The notes beneath the pieces were generated by a model that searched no databases, was not told the origin of the DNA, and saw only the letters and a list, made by a program, of their open reading frames with translations. From NCBI GenBank assembly GCA_031281385.1, contig JAITFL010000120.1, forward strand, positions 1 to 10,754: 10,754 nt of DNA, read 5' to 3'. A program made the position numbers and the translations under genes. This document shows, piece by piece, positions 1 to 7,743 of the stretch; position 1 is the first letter of the stretch; each line of letters starts with the position of its first letter. The stretch comes from Holophagales bacterium (lineage in GTDB: Bacteria; Acidobacteriota; Holophagae; Holophagales; Holophagaceae).

Positions 1-789
1 AGGCTCGGCTTCGTCGGCGGCGACATGCAGCAGGCCAAGTTCGACAACAAGATACTGGGCTTCGGCCTGCAGGTCAGGCGGGAGCTGTTCGGCCCGGGCA
101 GCGCCGTGGCCGCGGAGGTCCAGTGGGAGCACGTCCCCTCCCGCTGGCACGACATAGCCGACTACGCCAAGCACAACCAGTACAACAACCGTAACAGGGA
201 TGCCAGTGGGAACATCCTTGCCACCAGGGACCCCAACCAAACGGACTGGACTGAGAGGGGCCTGCTAAGCCTGCACCCTTGGTGGTCCATGGACGCCCGC
301 AAAGAGACGTCGCGCGGATTTTCGCTGGCTGTTTCGTACCACCAAAAGATGCCATCGGGAACTGGCATTGACGCGATAGACCAGGTGCTGGGCGGCATGG
401 AGTGGTACGGCGGCCTGCGCTTCGACCGCTACAAGACGACCAGCGAGGCTAGGTGGGTACTCAAAGACCAGAGCGGCCAAGCGTTTATCGAGCTTGGCAT
501 GACCCCGGCCAACCCGCCCCTGTACGCGCCAAACTACCCTGGCGCCCAGGGTTCTCGTATGGAGGAGGGTTCCACTCTGACCCCAGGTTTCTTCGCTGGG
601 CTGAGGCAAACCATCAACGACAATTTCGCCTTTGAATGTGGCCTTCGCTACTTCGGCACAAAGCACTGGGACTTCACCCCCGGGGCCTACATAAAGGACG
701 CCGACGGCAACCACAGCAACGTGACCCAGATAAAGACCGGTACCAGCTACGGCTACGCCATTGAATTCGCCTTGGTTTGCAAACTATAG
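1..789 (+). CDS. Outer-membrane beta-barrel protein, 5'-truncated by window edge
   Basis: The reading frame is open from base 1 to the TAG at 787-789 (262 residues visible). The first in-frame ATG (25) has no SD, so I treat the gene as starting upstream of the window. The product shows alternating aromatic/hydrophobic and polar residues, with many Tyr, Trp, Phe and Gly in strand-like stretches (for example around YGGLRFDRY and FFAGLRQTI) separated by polar loops rich in Asn, Asp and Gly. This is the usual appearance of an outer-membrane barrel. I recognise no specific family. The C-terminus is ALVCKL, not the aromatic residue usual for barrel proteins. It lies 29 nt before the Oar-like receptor on the same strand, so it is probably the first visible gene of that operon. 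Barrel nature is an inference from composition; the substrate is unknown. Confidence 0.7.
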   Translation, partial: RLGFVGGDMQQAKFDNKILGFGLQVRRELFGPGSAVAAEVQWEHVPSRWHDIADYAKHNQYNNRNRDASGNILATRDPNQTDWTERGLLSLHPWWSMDARKETSRGFSLAVSYHQKMPSGTGIDAIDQVLGGMEWYGGLRFDRYKTTSEARWVLKDQSGQAFIELGMTPANPPLYAPNYPGAQGSRMEEGSTLTPGFFAGLRQTINDNFAFECGLRYFGTKHWDFTPGAYIKDADGNHSNVTQIKTGTSYGYAIEFALVCKL

Positions 790-803
790 AAATCAAATGA
801 TTT

Positions 804-809
804 AAGGAG
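804..809 (+). promoter_or_regulatory. Ribosome binding site of the Oar-like receptor
   Basis: AAGGAG at 804-809. It is 3 nt from the ATG at 813 but 9 nt from the ATG at 819, which makes 819 the more likely start. Confidence 0.6.
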
Positions 810-818
810 ACAATGAAC

Positions 819-3800
819 ATGCGAAGAAACATTTTGGTAACTTCCTTGGTTGCTGTTCTGGCCGTTGGCGCGTCCGGCATATACGCGTCGGCGCAAGACA
901 CGACGAGCGCGGTCTTGACGGGCACGGTGACTGGCCCAGACGGCAAGCCCCTGCCTAACGTGCGCGTCTATCTGACATCGGGCGCCCTGCTGACCCCGCG
1001 CGACGGGCGCACGGACGCGAATGGCAGGTTCAATTTCAGGCTGCTGCCCCCGGGCAGGTACACAATCACATACTCAATGGACGGCTTCATCAGCCGCAAG
1101 GCCGAGATGTCGCTGATAGCAGGGGTCATGGCCAACGGCGACATCAGGCTGCGGGCCATGGACGTGCAGGGCGCGGCGGTGGAGATCGTCGCCGAGGTCT
1201 CCAACGTCATAACGCCAGACAAGACAGACACGGCCGTCCAGACGGCGGTCACCTCTGACCGCATAGAGGAGATAGGCGGCCGCAGGGGCGTGGGGGCGCT
1301 GCAAGACCTGACGCCGGGCCTGTATGGGGCCATCATCGGCAACACAACCAACCAACAGACGACCTTCAGCATCCGAGGCGGCATGGGGCGCGGCAACAAG
1401 GTGCTGCAGGATGGCCAGATGGTCAACGATGCGCTTGCGGGCATTTATTTCAACTCGGGCGACACCATAGAGGACCTAGTCGAGTCCGTCGCCGTCATCC
1501 AGTCGCCCCTCAACGCCAAGCTGGGCAACACGGACGGCGGCATCATATCCATCACCACCAAGCGCGGCGGCAACATGTTCAGCGGCTCGCTGAGGTACGG
1601 CGGGCAGCGCGGCAACGGGCTAGATAACCAAGAAAATGCGTGGCGGACAACCACTGTTTATTATCCCGACTCTAGGGGGTACGCGCGTAACCCCGCCAGC
1701 CCCGGGGGCGATTTGTTCAACAAGAACTGGCAGTGGTCGCTGACGGGCCCCATCATACCCAACTACCTCACATTTGCCGTTGGCGGCAACCTCACGCCCT
1801 CGGTGAATACACAGCAATACTGGAGAGACATAGCTGCCAGCTGGGCCCAAGGTCAGTGGCCCGCATCCCTTTGGGGGCCAAATGCGGGGATGAACGTTCT
1901 TAACCGCTATGTTTATCTGGGCACCTTTTACTATGACAACGACCCGACCAGCTCCGGCTATGGCGACATAGTGAGGAAGTCGTACTGGGGCGAAGCCAAC
2001 GGCCCAGACTCGTATACATACTACCGATCATCTTCTAACACCAACACATTCAACCTCTACCTGCAGGCAACGCCAAACCACCAGTTCACCTATTACTACA
2101 ACCAAAGCAACCTTTTCCAAGGCGTCCTTGCTAACAGGGGCGTCTCGAGTGCCAATCAGTTGCTAGAAAACCCCACTGACAATGGGCTGGACATGATCTC
2201 CATAGCATGGAACGTATCGTACAAGGCCGTCTTGGGCGCATCGGGCGTGTTTGACGCGCGATTCGGCAAGTCCAGCAGCTTCTACGACTACCGCACGCGG
2301 GGCAACGAGTCCGTCACAGTACGTACTTACAGGTCCTACATATCCTTGGGTAGTTTGGAATACATGCAAAACATAGACCCCTACTATGGCTCTTGGGAAC
2401 AGATAGCCAACACCACCCCTGGCAAACTTGGCGAGCTTATCCGCCCGCCCGGGGGCAACCCCTATTATGCGGATTCCAGCGGCTGGGTAAGCAGCGGCAT
2501 GATTGACAATGCATGGCAGGGCCTCGAAAGCACTGGTGGCTGGAGAGGCGCCCAGGCGTTCACTTCCATAGGCGCAGATGCCAGCGGCACCTACGGCAGC
2601 GATGCCATCTCTGCCAACGCCAACTACCAGCACATGCTGGAGTTCAAGGGCCAGCACGTCATAGACGTTGGCTGGAACATGAACCAAGTAGATGCGCCTG
2701 GGATGCCAAACGGCGCCAGGTACCGCGCCAGCCCGGTGGGTCAGATATCTTATGACATTGACATATATCATATCGGCAACAGATTCGCCGATTCGTACGA
2801 GGGCGGCCACGGCAGCTTGGGCATAGAGGGCCCAAATGCCTACCGCGGCAAATACATAGTCTTTGACGTCAACCGGGCCATGATAAGCGACCTCGAGCCT
2901 TGGGTGCTGAATCGCCCAGGCTACGTAACCCAAGTCGGAGGGGTGCCGCAGCAATCCTGGCTGCAAGACGGCTTGCTCTGGACAAGAGCTGGCGGAGGGA
3001 TACACTCGCAGCTGCGTCCCTATCTGACCAGAGAATACCTTCCGCACATGAGGGAGTTCTGGGGCAGCGACGTGGGCAACATGAGGACCACCACTTCTTC
3101 CATCTATGTAAACGACATGTGGACCATAGACGAACACCACAGCGTCATGGTGGGCCTGCGCGCCGACATGTTCAGCCTCAAGGATTCTGCCAGGACTGTC
3201 CACTCGTACACAAAGATAACGCCTAGGCTGGAGTACAAGTTCGACCTGAATGGCGACCAGAGGCACCTCTTCGCGGCATCCCTGGCGCAGTTCCACCAGA
3301 TGCCGGCGGCGAACCTGTTCTGGCCCTTCATCGAAAAGAAGTGGGGCAACATGTCCAGCAGGTATTGGACGGGGGACGACCTCAGCGACCCCACCCTGAG
3401 GAAGAGCGGCTACTACCTAGTTGGCAAAGAGGACATCCTGAACCCCAAAAACTACAGCTACGACATGGAATTTGACTACTCACTGTCCGGCACGCTCTTC
3501 GGCGACGTTGAAAAAGATTTTAGGCCGCCCACTTCCACAGAGTTCAGCGTGTGGTACCGCCACACCTTTGCCTCCGGCGGCAGCTTTAAGGTCAGCTTCA
3601 ACAACCGTACTTGGAGCGATCTGTATGACATGTTCCCGTCCTCGGTGTTCGCGTGGGACAACCCCAACACAGTGGACGTAGACGAAACCGCCAGAATCAA
3701 AGCCACATTAAGGAACACCAAAGACTACACCAGGAAATACAACGGCGTGGAGCTGCAGTGGGACTTCCCCATAACCAGAAAGGTGTCTTTTGGCGGCAAC

Positions 3801-4658
3801 TACACATACAGCCGCTATTTCCACAACCAGACAGGTATAGGCTCGTCCGAGGAGCAGGTTGACGCAGCCATAACGAGTACGGGCATAGGGCTGCAGACCC
3901 CTTGGCATTTTGATAGTTTGTTTTCCTCAAACGTGGTGGACGCGGATGGCAACGTTTTATACAATTTCGGTGGCCACAACGCATGGAGCCCCATGCAGAG
4001 CCAAAGCAGCGAATTCGGTTTGGGGTACTACCTTATTGTAAACCTGACACAGGGCAAGGCCAGGTCCAACTTCACGCTGCGCGGCAACTACACCGGCGGC
4101 TCCACTAATTACGACCGAGTGACCATCAACACGGGCCAATACCTCATGCCGCCAGGCAAAAATGCGGCTGGCGCCGATATATTTTACAATACGTTCCCAG
4201 GTCAAAGCCAGCCCCAACTGCAATCTAATATGAGTGCCTATTTTGGGAAGTACACCACCAATGACTCATTTTCCACCAACTTGACCTACAACCTGAACAT
4301 GCCCATCGCCAAAAGACTGACTTGGTTCCTCAACATCAACGTCAGCAACGCCTTTAACCACCAGCCCTATGTGTCTTCGGTGCCGGGCGGCAACATGGGC
4401 AACCAGAGCATAGTGCCTTGGCCCTTCCAAGCCAATGCCCGTGGCGACAGACAAAACCTAGCTTGGGATAGACCCTACCTGCCCCCAGGCGCCCCAGATA
4501 ACCCGAATTATTACAACCCGGCGCCCAATAACCCATTCGTGCGGGGGTGGAGTATGTCTACCACTGAGTTAAACTCCGGCCCCGCCGGCAGATACTACTT
4601 CGGCAGATACAATAGTGATCCGCGGACAATCAGCATGTCAACTGGCATCAGGTTCTAG
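819..4658 (+). CDS. Oar-like TonB-dependent receptor with carboxypeptidase-regulatory-like domain
   Basis: A large outer-membrane TonB-dependent transporter/receptor of 1,279 residues from the ATG at 819; the in-frame ATG at 813 would add two residues but sits too close to the SD. In order: a signal peptide (residues 1-25, MRRN then a hydrophobic core ending ASA|Q); a carboxypeptidase-regulatory-like Ig fold (about 30-112, with GTVTGPDGKPLPNVRVYL, TDANGRFNFRLLPPGRYTI and a following GF); a plug domain (about 130-255, with FSIRGG and GGIISITTKRGG); then a very long barrel rich in Tyr, Asn and Ser, ending in the canonical aromatic residue (STGIRF). VEIVAEV just before the plug could be a Ton box. 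This order matches Oar/CirA-like receptors of Acidobacteriota and Myxococcota. The ligand (peptide, glycan or siderophore) cannot be told from sequence. It is the middle gene of a probable three-gene operon. Confidence 0.9.
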   Translation: MRRNILVTSLVAVLAVGASGIYASAQDTTSAVLTGTVTGPDGKPLPNVRVYLTSGALLTPRDGRTDANGRFNFRLLPPGRYTITYSMDGFISRKAEMSLIAGVMANGDIRLRAMDVQGAAVEIVAEVSNVITPDKTDTAVQTAVTSDRIEEIGGRRGVGALQDLTPGLYGAIIGNTTNQQTTFSIRGGMGRGNKVLQDGQMVNDALAGIYFNSGDTIEDLVESVAVIQSPLNAKLGNTDGGIISITTKRGGNMFSGSLRYGGQRGNGLDNQENAWRTTTVYYPDSRGYARNPASPGGDLFNKNWQWSLTGPIIPNYLTFAVGGNLTPSVNTQQYWRDIAASWAQGQWPASLWGPNAGMNVLNRYVYLGTFYYDNDPTSSGYGDIVRKSYWGEANGPDSYTYYRSSSNTNTFNLYLQATPNHQFTYYYNQSNLFQGVLANRGVSSANQLLENPTDNGLDMISIAWNVSYKAVLGASGVFDARFGKSSSFYDYRTRGNESVTVRTYRSYISLGSLEYMQNIDPYYGSWEQIANTTPGKLGELIRPPGGNPYYADSSGWVSSGMIDNAWQGLESTGGWRGAQAFTSIGADASGTYGSDAISANANYQHMLEFKGQHVIDVGWNMNQVDAPGMPNGARYRASPVGQISYDIDIYHIGNRFADSYEGGHGSLGIEGPNAYRGKYIVFDVNRAMISDLEPWVLNRPGYVTQVGGVPQQSWLQDGLLWTRAGGGIHSQLRPYLTREYLPHMREFWGSDVGNMRTTTSSIYVNDMWTIDEHHSVMVGLRADMFSLKDSARTVHSYTKITPRLEYKFDLNGDQRHLFAASLAQFHQMPAANLFWPFIEKKWGNMSSRYWTGDDLSDPTLRKSGYYLVGKEDILNPKNYSYDMEFDYSLSGTLFGDVEKDFRPPTSTEFSVWYRHTFASGGSFKVSFNNRTWSDLYDMFPSSVFAWDNPNTVDVDETARIKATLRNTKDYTRKYNGVELQWDFPITRKVSFGGNYTYSRYFHNQTGIGSSEEQVDAAITSTGIGLQTPWHFDSLFSSNVVDADGNVLYNFGGHNAWSPMQSQSSEFGLGYYLIVNLTQGKARSNFTLRGNYTGGSTNYDRVTINTGQYLMPPGKNAAGADIFYNTFPGQSQPQLQSNMSAYFGKYTTNDSFSTNLTYNLNMPIAKRLTWFLNINVSNAFNHQPYVSSVPGGNMGNQSIVPWPFQANARGDRQNLAWDRPYLPPGAPDNPNYYNPAPNNPFVRGWSMSTTELNSGPAGRYYFGRYNSDPRTISMSTGIRF

Positions 4659-4660
4659 GA

Positions 4661-4666
4661 AAGGAG
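4661..4666 (+). promoter_or_regulatory. Ribosome binding site of the small barrel gene
   Basis: AAGGAG, 7 nt before the ATG at 4674 and starting 2 nt after the receptor's stop codon, consistent with translation from a shared mRNA. Confidence 0.6.
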
Positions 4667-4673
4667 AAAGACA

Positions 4674-5363
4674 ATGAGAACAATGAAGAATATGATTGCA
4701 AAGAGCCTAGCGCCCTCCCTCCTGCTGGCAACGTCCACCCTGCTGCTGGCACAGGAAGGCGAGCCGCTTAAGGCATACGTCTCTTTTGGGCAGAACTTCG
4801 CCCAAAACCACGCGCTGCGCCTCACGGACAAGCCTTGGGGGGGGCTTGGCAACTACCACGCCGAGTTCGGCCTAGAGTTCTACCACTCAGCCTCCACCCT
4901 GCTGGTGCGCCCCCATGCGGGCTACACCAGGATATTGAGCAAGCCTGACGATCCCATCTATCACGGGCTTGATGAAGAGGGGTACGAAATATGGGAGGCG
5001 CGCACGGTCTATGACCTAATGGCCGTTTTCGTTGGCTTCGACTTGGTTTACAATGTGTCGAAGAAGCTGCCCATCACGGCAACTATGGGGCCCATCGTTC
5101 ATTTCTGGACTGTCCAGCAGTCGAACAATTTGACACAGACAATACTCGATGAAACATTAGGCAGGATGGGCGACTCAAGGCCCAAGCTGGGCTGGCGCGC
5201 GGGCCTGGGCTACGACTTCAAGATCAAGGACTACCCACTGCGCGTAGATTTCACCTACACCCTGTCTGAATGGCGCAGCACGAGAAAGAACAACGAGGCG
5301 TATAGTATTCTTAACCCCTGCCATCCGTCGTACTTCACACTGAAAGCTAGCTATACGTTCTGA
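4674..5363 (+). CDS. Small outer-membrane beta-barrel protein with signal peptide
   Basis: 229 residues. The start is set by AAGGAG 7 nt upstream. The N-terminus (MRTMKNMIAKSLAPS, then a Leu/Ala core ending LLLAQ) is a signal peptide with likely cleavage after Ala at about residue 26. The mature part has amphipathic strand-like segments (AYVSFGQNF, LVRPHAGYTRI, LMAVFVGFDLVY, WRAGLGYDF, LRVDFTYTL) and ends in an aromatic residue, KASYTF, the pattern recognised by the BAM machinery. I recognise no named family; an OmpA-like/OmpW-like small barrel is the closest description. It starts 15 nt after the Oar-like receptor. Its penultimate hairpin (GLGYDF..LRVDFTYTL..W) resembles in layout the end of the barrel protein upstream of the receptor, so the two could be distant relatives serving as accessory barrels. 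Confidence 0.75.
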   Translation: MRTMKNMIAKSLAPSLLLATSTLLLAQEGEPLKAYVSFGQNFAQNHALRLTDKPWGGLGNYHAEFGLEFYHSASTLLVRPHAGYTRILSKPDDPIYHGLDEEGYEIWEARTVYDLMAVFVGFDLVYNVSKKLPITATMGPIVHFWTVQQSNNLTQTILDETLGRMGDSRPKLGWRAGLGYDFKIKDYPLRVDFTYTLSEWRSTRKNNEAYSILNPCHPSYFTLKASYTF

Positions 5364-5394
5364 CGCTAGGCGACTAGCCTCTGTTTAACCCAAC

Positions 5395-5433
5395 CGCGGG
5401 CGGGCCGGCGTAGCTTTTGCCGGCCCGCCTGTG
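5395..5433 (+). terminator. GC-rich stem-loop after the outer-membrane operon
   Basis: A perfect 11-bp GC stem (5399-5409 with 5419-5429) and a 9-nt loop, extendable to 15 pairs with two G-U wobbles. It lies 32 nt after the stop of the small barrel gene. There is no clear T-run after it on either strand, so it is a terminator-like or mRNA-end-protecting hairpin rather than a textbook intrinsic terminator. Confidence 0.55.
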
Positions 5434-5550
5434 GCTTATGGGAGAAAACAATTAATTCCGTAAACAATTGATAAACAAGCAGTTGCTCTATTTATACACT
5501 TTGTTGTCCAAGGCAGGAGAAAACAAATCTGGCGGCGCTGCGAAATTGAC
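5434..5550. other. AT-rich spacer with iterated AAACAA motifs
   Basis: No gene seen. AAACAA occurs four times (5446-5451, 5462-5467, 5473-5478, 5521-5526), twice inside an exact 11-nt repeat GGAGAAAACAA (5441-5451 and 5516-5526, 75 bp apart). TTGATA and TTTATA separated by 17 nt resemble a weak promoter, but no + strand gene follows. Confidence 0.4.
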
Positions 5551-5572
5551 TTGCAAAAGTGGAGTTTTGCAA
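5551..5572 (-). terminator. Hairpin just past the toxin gene
   Basis: Inverted repeat TTGCAAAA - 6 nt - TTTTGCAA, starting 9 nt beyond the toxin stop codon on the minus strand. It is an AT-rich 8-bp stem with only a weak T-stretch beyond it, so a terminator role is tentative. Confidence 0.35.
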
Positions 5573-5581
5573 AATATTCGA

Positions 5582-5965
5582 TTATGTCGGCATCGCAACA
5601 TGTAACCCCGGCCATTCCAAACTTTTGAATTGGTGGTCGCCTGAAATTAAAGTTGCTTCCATTGAAATGGCTGTGGCGGCGACAATGGCATCGGGAAGTT
5701 TCATTCGGACGGTTCGCCTTATGGCCGTTGCAATGTCCTCAACTTTTTTGTTTAGGGGTACAACAACAAGGTCGCCCAAAAATCGGCTGATACTTTCTTC
5801 TTCAGCGGGAGAAATTTCAGGATAAGACAACAATTCAATTCTTGTTATTACACTCGCGGCACGTTCCGCCATTGGCGCGTTGTCAATGTATTCAACCCAT
5901 TCATTGCGCCCCTGCAAGTAATACACAATGGCATTTGTATCAAATACAAATCTACCATTCATCAC
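5582..5965 (-). CDS. vapC: VapC-like PIN-domain ribonuclease toxin
   Basis: 127 residues if translated from the GTG at 5965-5963, or 126 from the ATG immediately after it (5962-5960); the second is equally plausible. It is a PIN-domain RNase of about the usual VapC length. The acidic residues expected in the active site are visible: Asp9 in FDTNAIVYYL, Glu44 in TRIELLSYP, Asp92 in KLPDAIVAATA and Asp110 in LISGDHQF. VapC toxins cut specific RNAs (often tRNA) in a Mg-dependent way and are held inactive by the partner antitoxin. The start overlaps the end of the antitoxin gene (antitoxin stop at 5954-5952), typical of coupled translation. The gene is clearly more AT-rich than the surrounding envelope genes, which suggests horizontal acquisition. 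Family assignment is firm; the RNA target is unknown. Confidence 0.9.
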   Translation of the reverse strand: MMNGRFVFDTNAIVYYLQGRNEWVEYIDNAPMAERAASVITRIELLSYPEISPAEEESISRFLGDLVVVPLNKKVEDIATAIRRTVRMKLPDAIVAATAISMEATLISGDHQFKSLEWPGLHVAMPT

Positions 5966-6200
5966 GCATCTCGCGCTGCAGTTCTACTCCATCGCGGCCA
6001 AACAGAACACTGTCTTTGAGGCTTCCTGCCAGCCCTTCAAAGGGCTTGTGTCCTTTTTGCGCCCCCTTTGCGCTGTGGACGCAAGGGATGATGGTGACAT
6101 GCACCTCTGCGCGGCCCGCTGGAATTTCGCTTGGAAGCGGCAAATCCAAATGCAGCCTGTGGTCTTGGGGTATTTCTATCGTCTGTTGAATAGTGGTCAT
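5952..6200 (-). CDS. VapB-like antitoxin
   Basis: 82 residues, directly upstream of and overlapping the PIN toxin. The ATG at 6200-6198 has GGAG 8 nt upstream on the minus strand. The N-terminal half (TIQQTIEIP..LHLDLPLPSEIPAGRAEVHVTI) is strand-rich, and the C-terminal part (FEGLAGSLKDSVLF..ELQREMRDEW) is the kind of toxin-binding tail found beside VapC proteins. From established knowledge such antitoxins neutralise the toxin and repress their own operon by binding near the promoter. I cannot see a clear AbrB or ribbon-helix-helix signature, so the DNA-binding fold is unassigned. The promoter must lie in the short divergent gap with the GT9 gene. Confidence 0.75.
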   Translation of the reverse strand: MTTIQQTIEIPQDHRLHLDLPLPSEIPAGRAEVHVTIIPCVHSAKGAQKGHKPFEGLAGSLKDSVLFGRDGVELQREMRDEW

Positions 6201-6253
6201 GATTTTATCTCCATGACTTAATCTCTTGGTTGTTTCACTATATCATTGATTCC

Positions 6254-7180
6254 ATGCGATTCTTGATTTGCCGCACCGACGCCATTGGAGACCTGCTGGT
6301 CACGCTGCCGCTGCAAGCACGCATATTGGCTAATGACCCAAGCGCCGAAGTATATTGGTTGGTGAGGGTCGAGACCGCGCCCATTCTGGACGGGCTGCCG
6401 GGCGCGGCGGGCGTCCTGCTGCGACAGCCAGACGCTGCCACTGACGACTTGGCCAGCCTAATCAGGGACTTGGCACCAGATGCGGTGCTGAACATAGGCC
6501 ACCGCGACAGGATGATAATTCCAGCGGCTAAAAGTGCAGGGGTGCCAATCCGCGTGGCGAGGCCCAGGGGCTTGAAACAGTTGCTGTGCGCCACTCACCG
6601 GGTTTGGTCAAAGAGAAGCGGCTCGGGCAAGCACGAATCCGAACATGCGCTTGGTTTTTTGAGGCCCTTTGGCTGGGCGGGAGCAAAGCCTGAACCTCTG
6701 CGCCTGACGCTGACCCGGGAAGAAATAGAGAATGGCGAAAAAGACATGGGCCACATCCCGCATCCGCGCCTCGGTGCCATCCTGAGGGGCAGCGGCGCGG
6801 GGGCCTCTCCCAGCTCGCTGTGGTGGGGAGGAATGTTGAGCGAATCAAAGGGCGCGGGATGGAACCCCATCGTTCTTTCCCCATCCGAAGATTCCCCATT
6901 GCCCCCTGTAGGCATCAGGGGCCTGATGGGCAGATTGTTCGCCTGCGATGCGGTGATAGGGCCCAGCACCGGCCCGACACACCTTGCTGCGGCACTTGGC
7001 AGGCCAACGCTGTGCCTGATGGGGCGCAGAACATCGCATGGCCCAGACCGCTGGAAGCCATTGGGCCATTGCGTCAAGGCCATTCAATACCCAGGGGAGG
7101 AAGACGACTTGGGGTCCGGTATGGATAGATTGCCCTTCGATGAGGTGCTGGCGGCACTGAATAAGTTATTCCAATTCTAA
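6254..7180 (+). CDS. Glycosyltransferase family 9 (LPS heptosyltransferase-like)
   Basis: 308 residues from the ATG at 6254, chosen because MRFLICRTDAIGDLLVTLP is the standard GT9 N-terminus; a TTG at 6230 would add eight residues with no family match. No convincing SD precedes either start. GT9 enzymes are GT-B fold transferases that move heptose or a related sugar from ADP-heptose onto lipid A-core in the inner leaflet. Evidence: the N-terminal GDLLVTLP loop (about residues 12-19) and the C-terminal donor-binding stretch IGPSTGPTHLAAALGRP (about 235-251), followed by a P-x-RW motif typical of GT9. The middle (about 175-215) is short and Ser/Gly/Pro-rich, so the enzyme is at the small end for the family. 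It is divergent from the toxin-antitoxin pair and upstream of a second GT9. The exact sugar is unknown. Confidence 0.85.
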   Translation: MRFLICRTDAIGDLLVTLPLQARILANDPSAEVYWLVRVETAPILDGLPGAAGVLLRQPDAATDDLASLIRDLAPDAVLNIGHRDRMIIPAAKSAGVPIRVARPRGLKQLLCATHRVWSKRSGSGKHESEHALGFLRPFGWAGAKPEPLRLTLTREEIENGEKDMGHIPHPRLGAILRGSGAGASPSSLWWGGMLSESKGAGWNPIVLSPSEDSPLPPVGIRGLMGRLFACDAVIGPSTGPTHLAAALGRPTLCLMGRRTSHGPDRWKPLGHCVKAIQYPGEEDDLGSGMDRLPFDEVLAALNKLFQF

Positions 7181-7312
7181 ATAGAGTCAGCCATGATTCT
7201 ATCTGGAATATGGATGCGCGACACGGACGTTGCGCCATAACGATGACCGAATGGACATGCGGCGTGGTCATTCGCTGGGCGCATATCTTTCGTCCTGGGA
7301 TTCACCGCCCAA
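7181..7312. other. Intergenic segment with a partial repeat copy
   Basis: No gene or terminator seen after the first GT9. It contains a 7-bp hairpin with one G-U pair (7216-7222 / 7229-7235, loop 7223-7228) and a partial copy of the intergenic repeat, which is listed separately. Confidence 0.4.
7231..7280 (+). repeat. Partial copy 3 of the intergenic repeat
   Basis: Contains CCGAATGGAC (shared with copy 1), ATGCGGCG (like ACGCGGCG of copy 2) and GGTCATTCGCTG (shared with copy 1), in the same order as the two longer copies. The 7-bp hairpin seen in those is degraded here: the loop GGTCAT is intact but the stem has mismatches at both ends. After about 7280 only scattered similarity remains (TTTCGTCC). 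Confidence 0.6.
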
Positions 7313-7562
7313 CAACTTGGTTCGTTTAGCACTGGGTCATGGACTGCCAGGATGCTGAACTGTGCGCCCGTGCAATCCCATCGTGCCGAATGGACTCCGC
7401 AGCGAGGTCATTCGCTGCTTGACTGCGAAACAAGCGTCCAGCGGCTTGTTTCGTCCACCACCAGACATTGGAAAAACTTATCGAATGCTCACTGGGGATT
7501 CGCTCGGTCGCACTCGCATGCGAGTGCTTACCTCTTTTTAAGCCGCCCAAGTGCTGCTGGCA

Positions 7563-7587
7563 TTTGAGGCTGCACTGCAGCCTCAAA
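7563..7587. repeat. 25-nt palindrome unique to repeat copy 1
   Basis: TTTGAGGCTGCA (7563-7574), one central C, then the exact reverse complement (7576-7587). It lies in the segment missing from copy 2. No T-run follows, so it is not an obvious terminator. Confidence 0.7.
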
Positions 7588-7717
7588 CGCTCATTGCACT
7601 AGTACGTCTTCCCCAGACCCCTAGTACTCGCTTCGCCTACTGCCCTATGTATGGGCAGATGCCCGGAGATGACTTCGATGGGCGGCCAGAGGTTTGGAGG
7701 GTGGTTCTTATGAGTGC

Positions 7718-7737
7718 TAGAATGGTTTTGCAAGAGG
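7718..7737 (+). promoter_or_regulatory. Possible -10 box and SD of the second GT9
   Basis: TAGAAT at 7718-7723 is one mismatch from the -10 consensus, with a weak TTGGAG 18 nt upstream. AAGAGG at 7732-7737 is a good SD 6 nt before the ATG at 7744. The SD is well supported; the promoter is tentative. Confidence 0.45.
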
Positions 7738-7743
7738 CTTAAG

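Larger units (their letters stand above)
7313..7743 (+). repeat. Intergenic structured repeat, copy 1 (leader of second GT9)
   Basis: About 430 nt, similar along its length to 9016-9380. Shared blocks in order: CAACTTGGTT (7313), GGGTCATGGA, GCGAGGTCATTCGC inside hairpin A (7399-7418), CTTGACTGCG, the 20-nt block 7484-7503, CCCCAGACCCC, the 16-nt block 7665-7680, AGAGGTTT, and TTTGCAAGAGG (7727-7737), which supplies the SD of the next gene. Hairpin B is a perfect 10-bp stem (7426-7435 / 7444-7453). Hairpin C is a perfect 18-nt palindrome (7510-7527). About 65 nt (roughly 7527-7592) are absent from copy 2 and contain a 25-nt palindrome. No protein function is recognised in it. Confidence 0.8.

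Noticed and set aside
2163..3296. A 377-codon open frame on the minus strand inside the Oar-like receptor gene
   Set aside because: It lies wholly antisense to a well-supported coding region. Long antisense frames are common opposite GC-rich genes with biased codon use, and the translation shows no family features.
5395..5433. Classical intrinsic terminator
   Set aside because: The stem is strong but no T-run follows on either strand, so it was recorded only as a terminator-like hairpin.
7352..7567. A + strand frame in repeat copy 1 and its counterpart at 9013-9282
   Set aside because: They share only short stretches (RGHS.LDC), with mostly amino-acid-changing differences and then a frame shift between copies.
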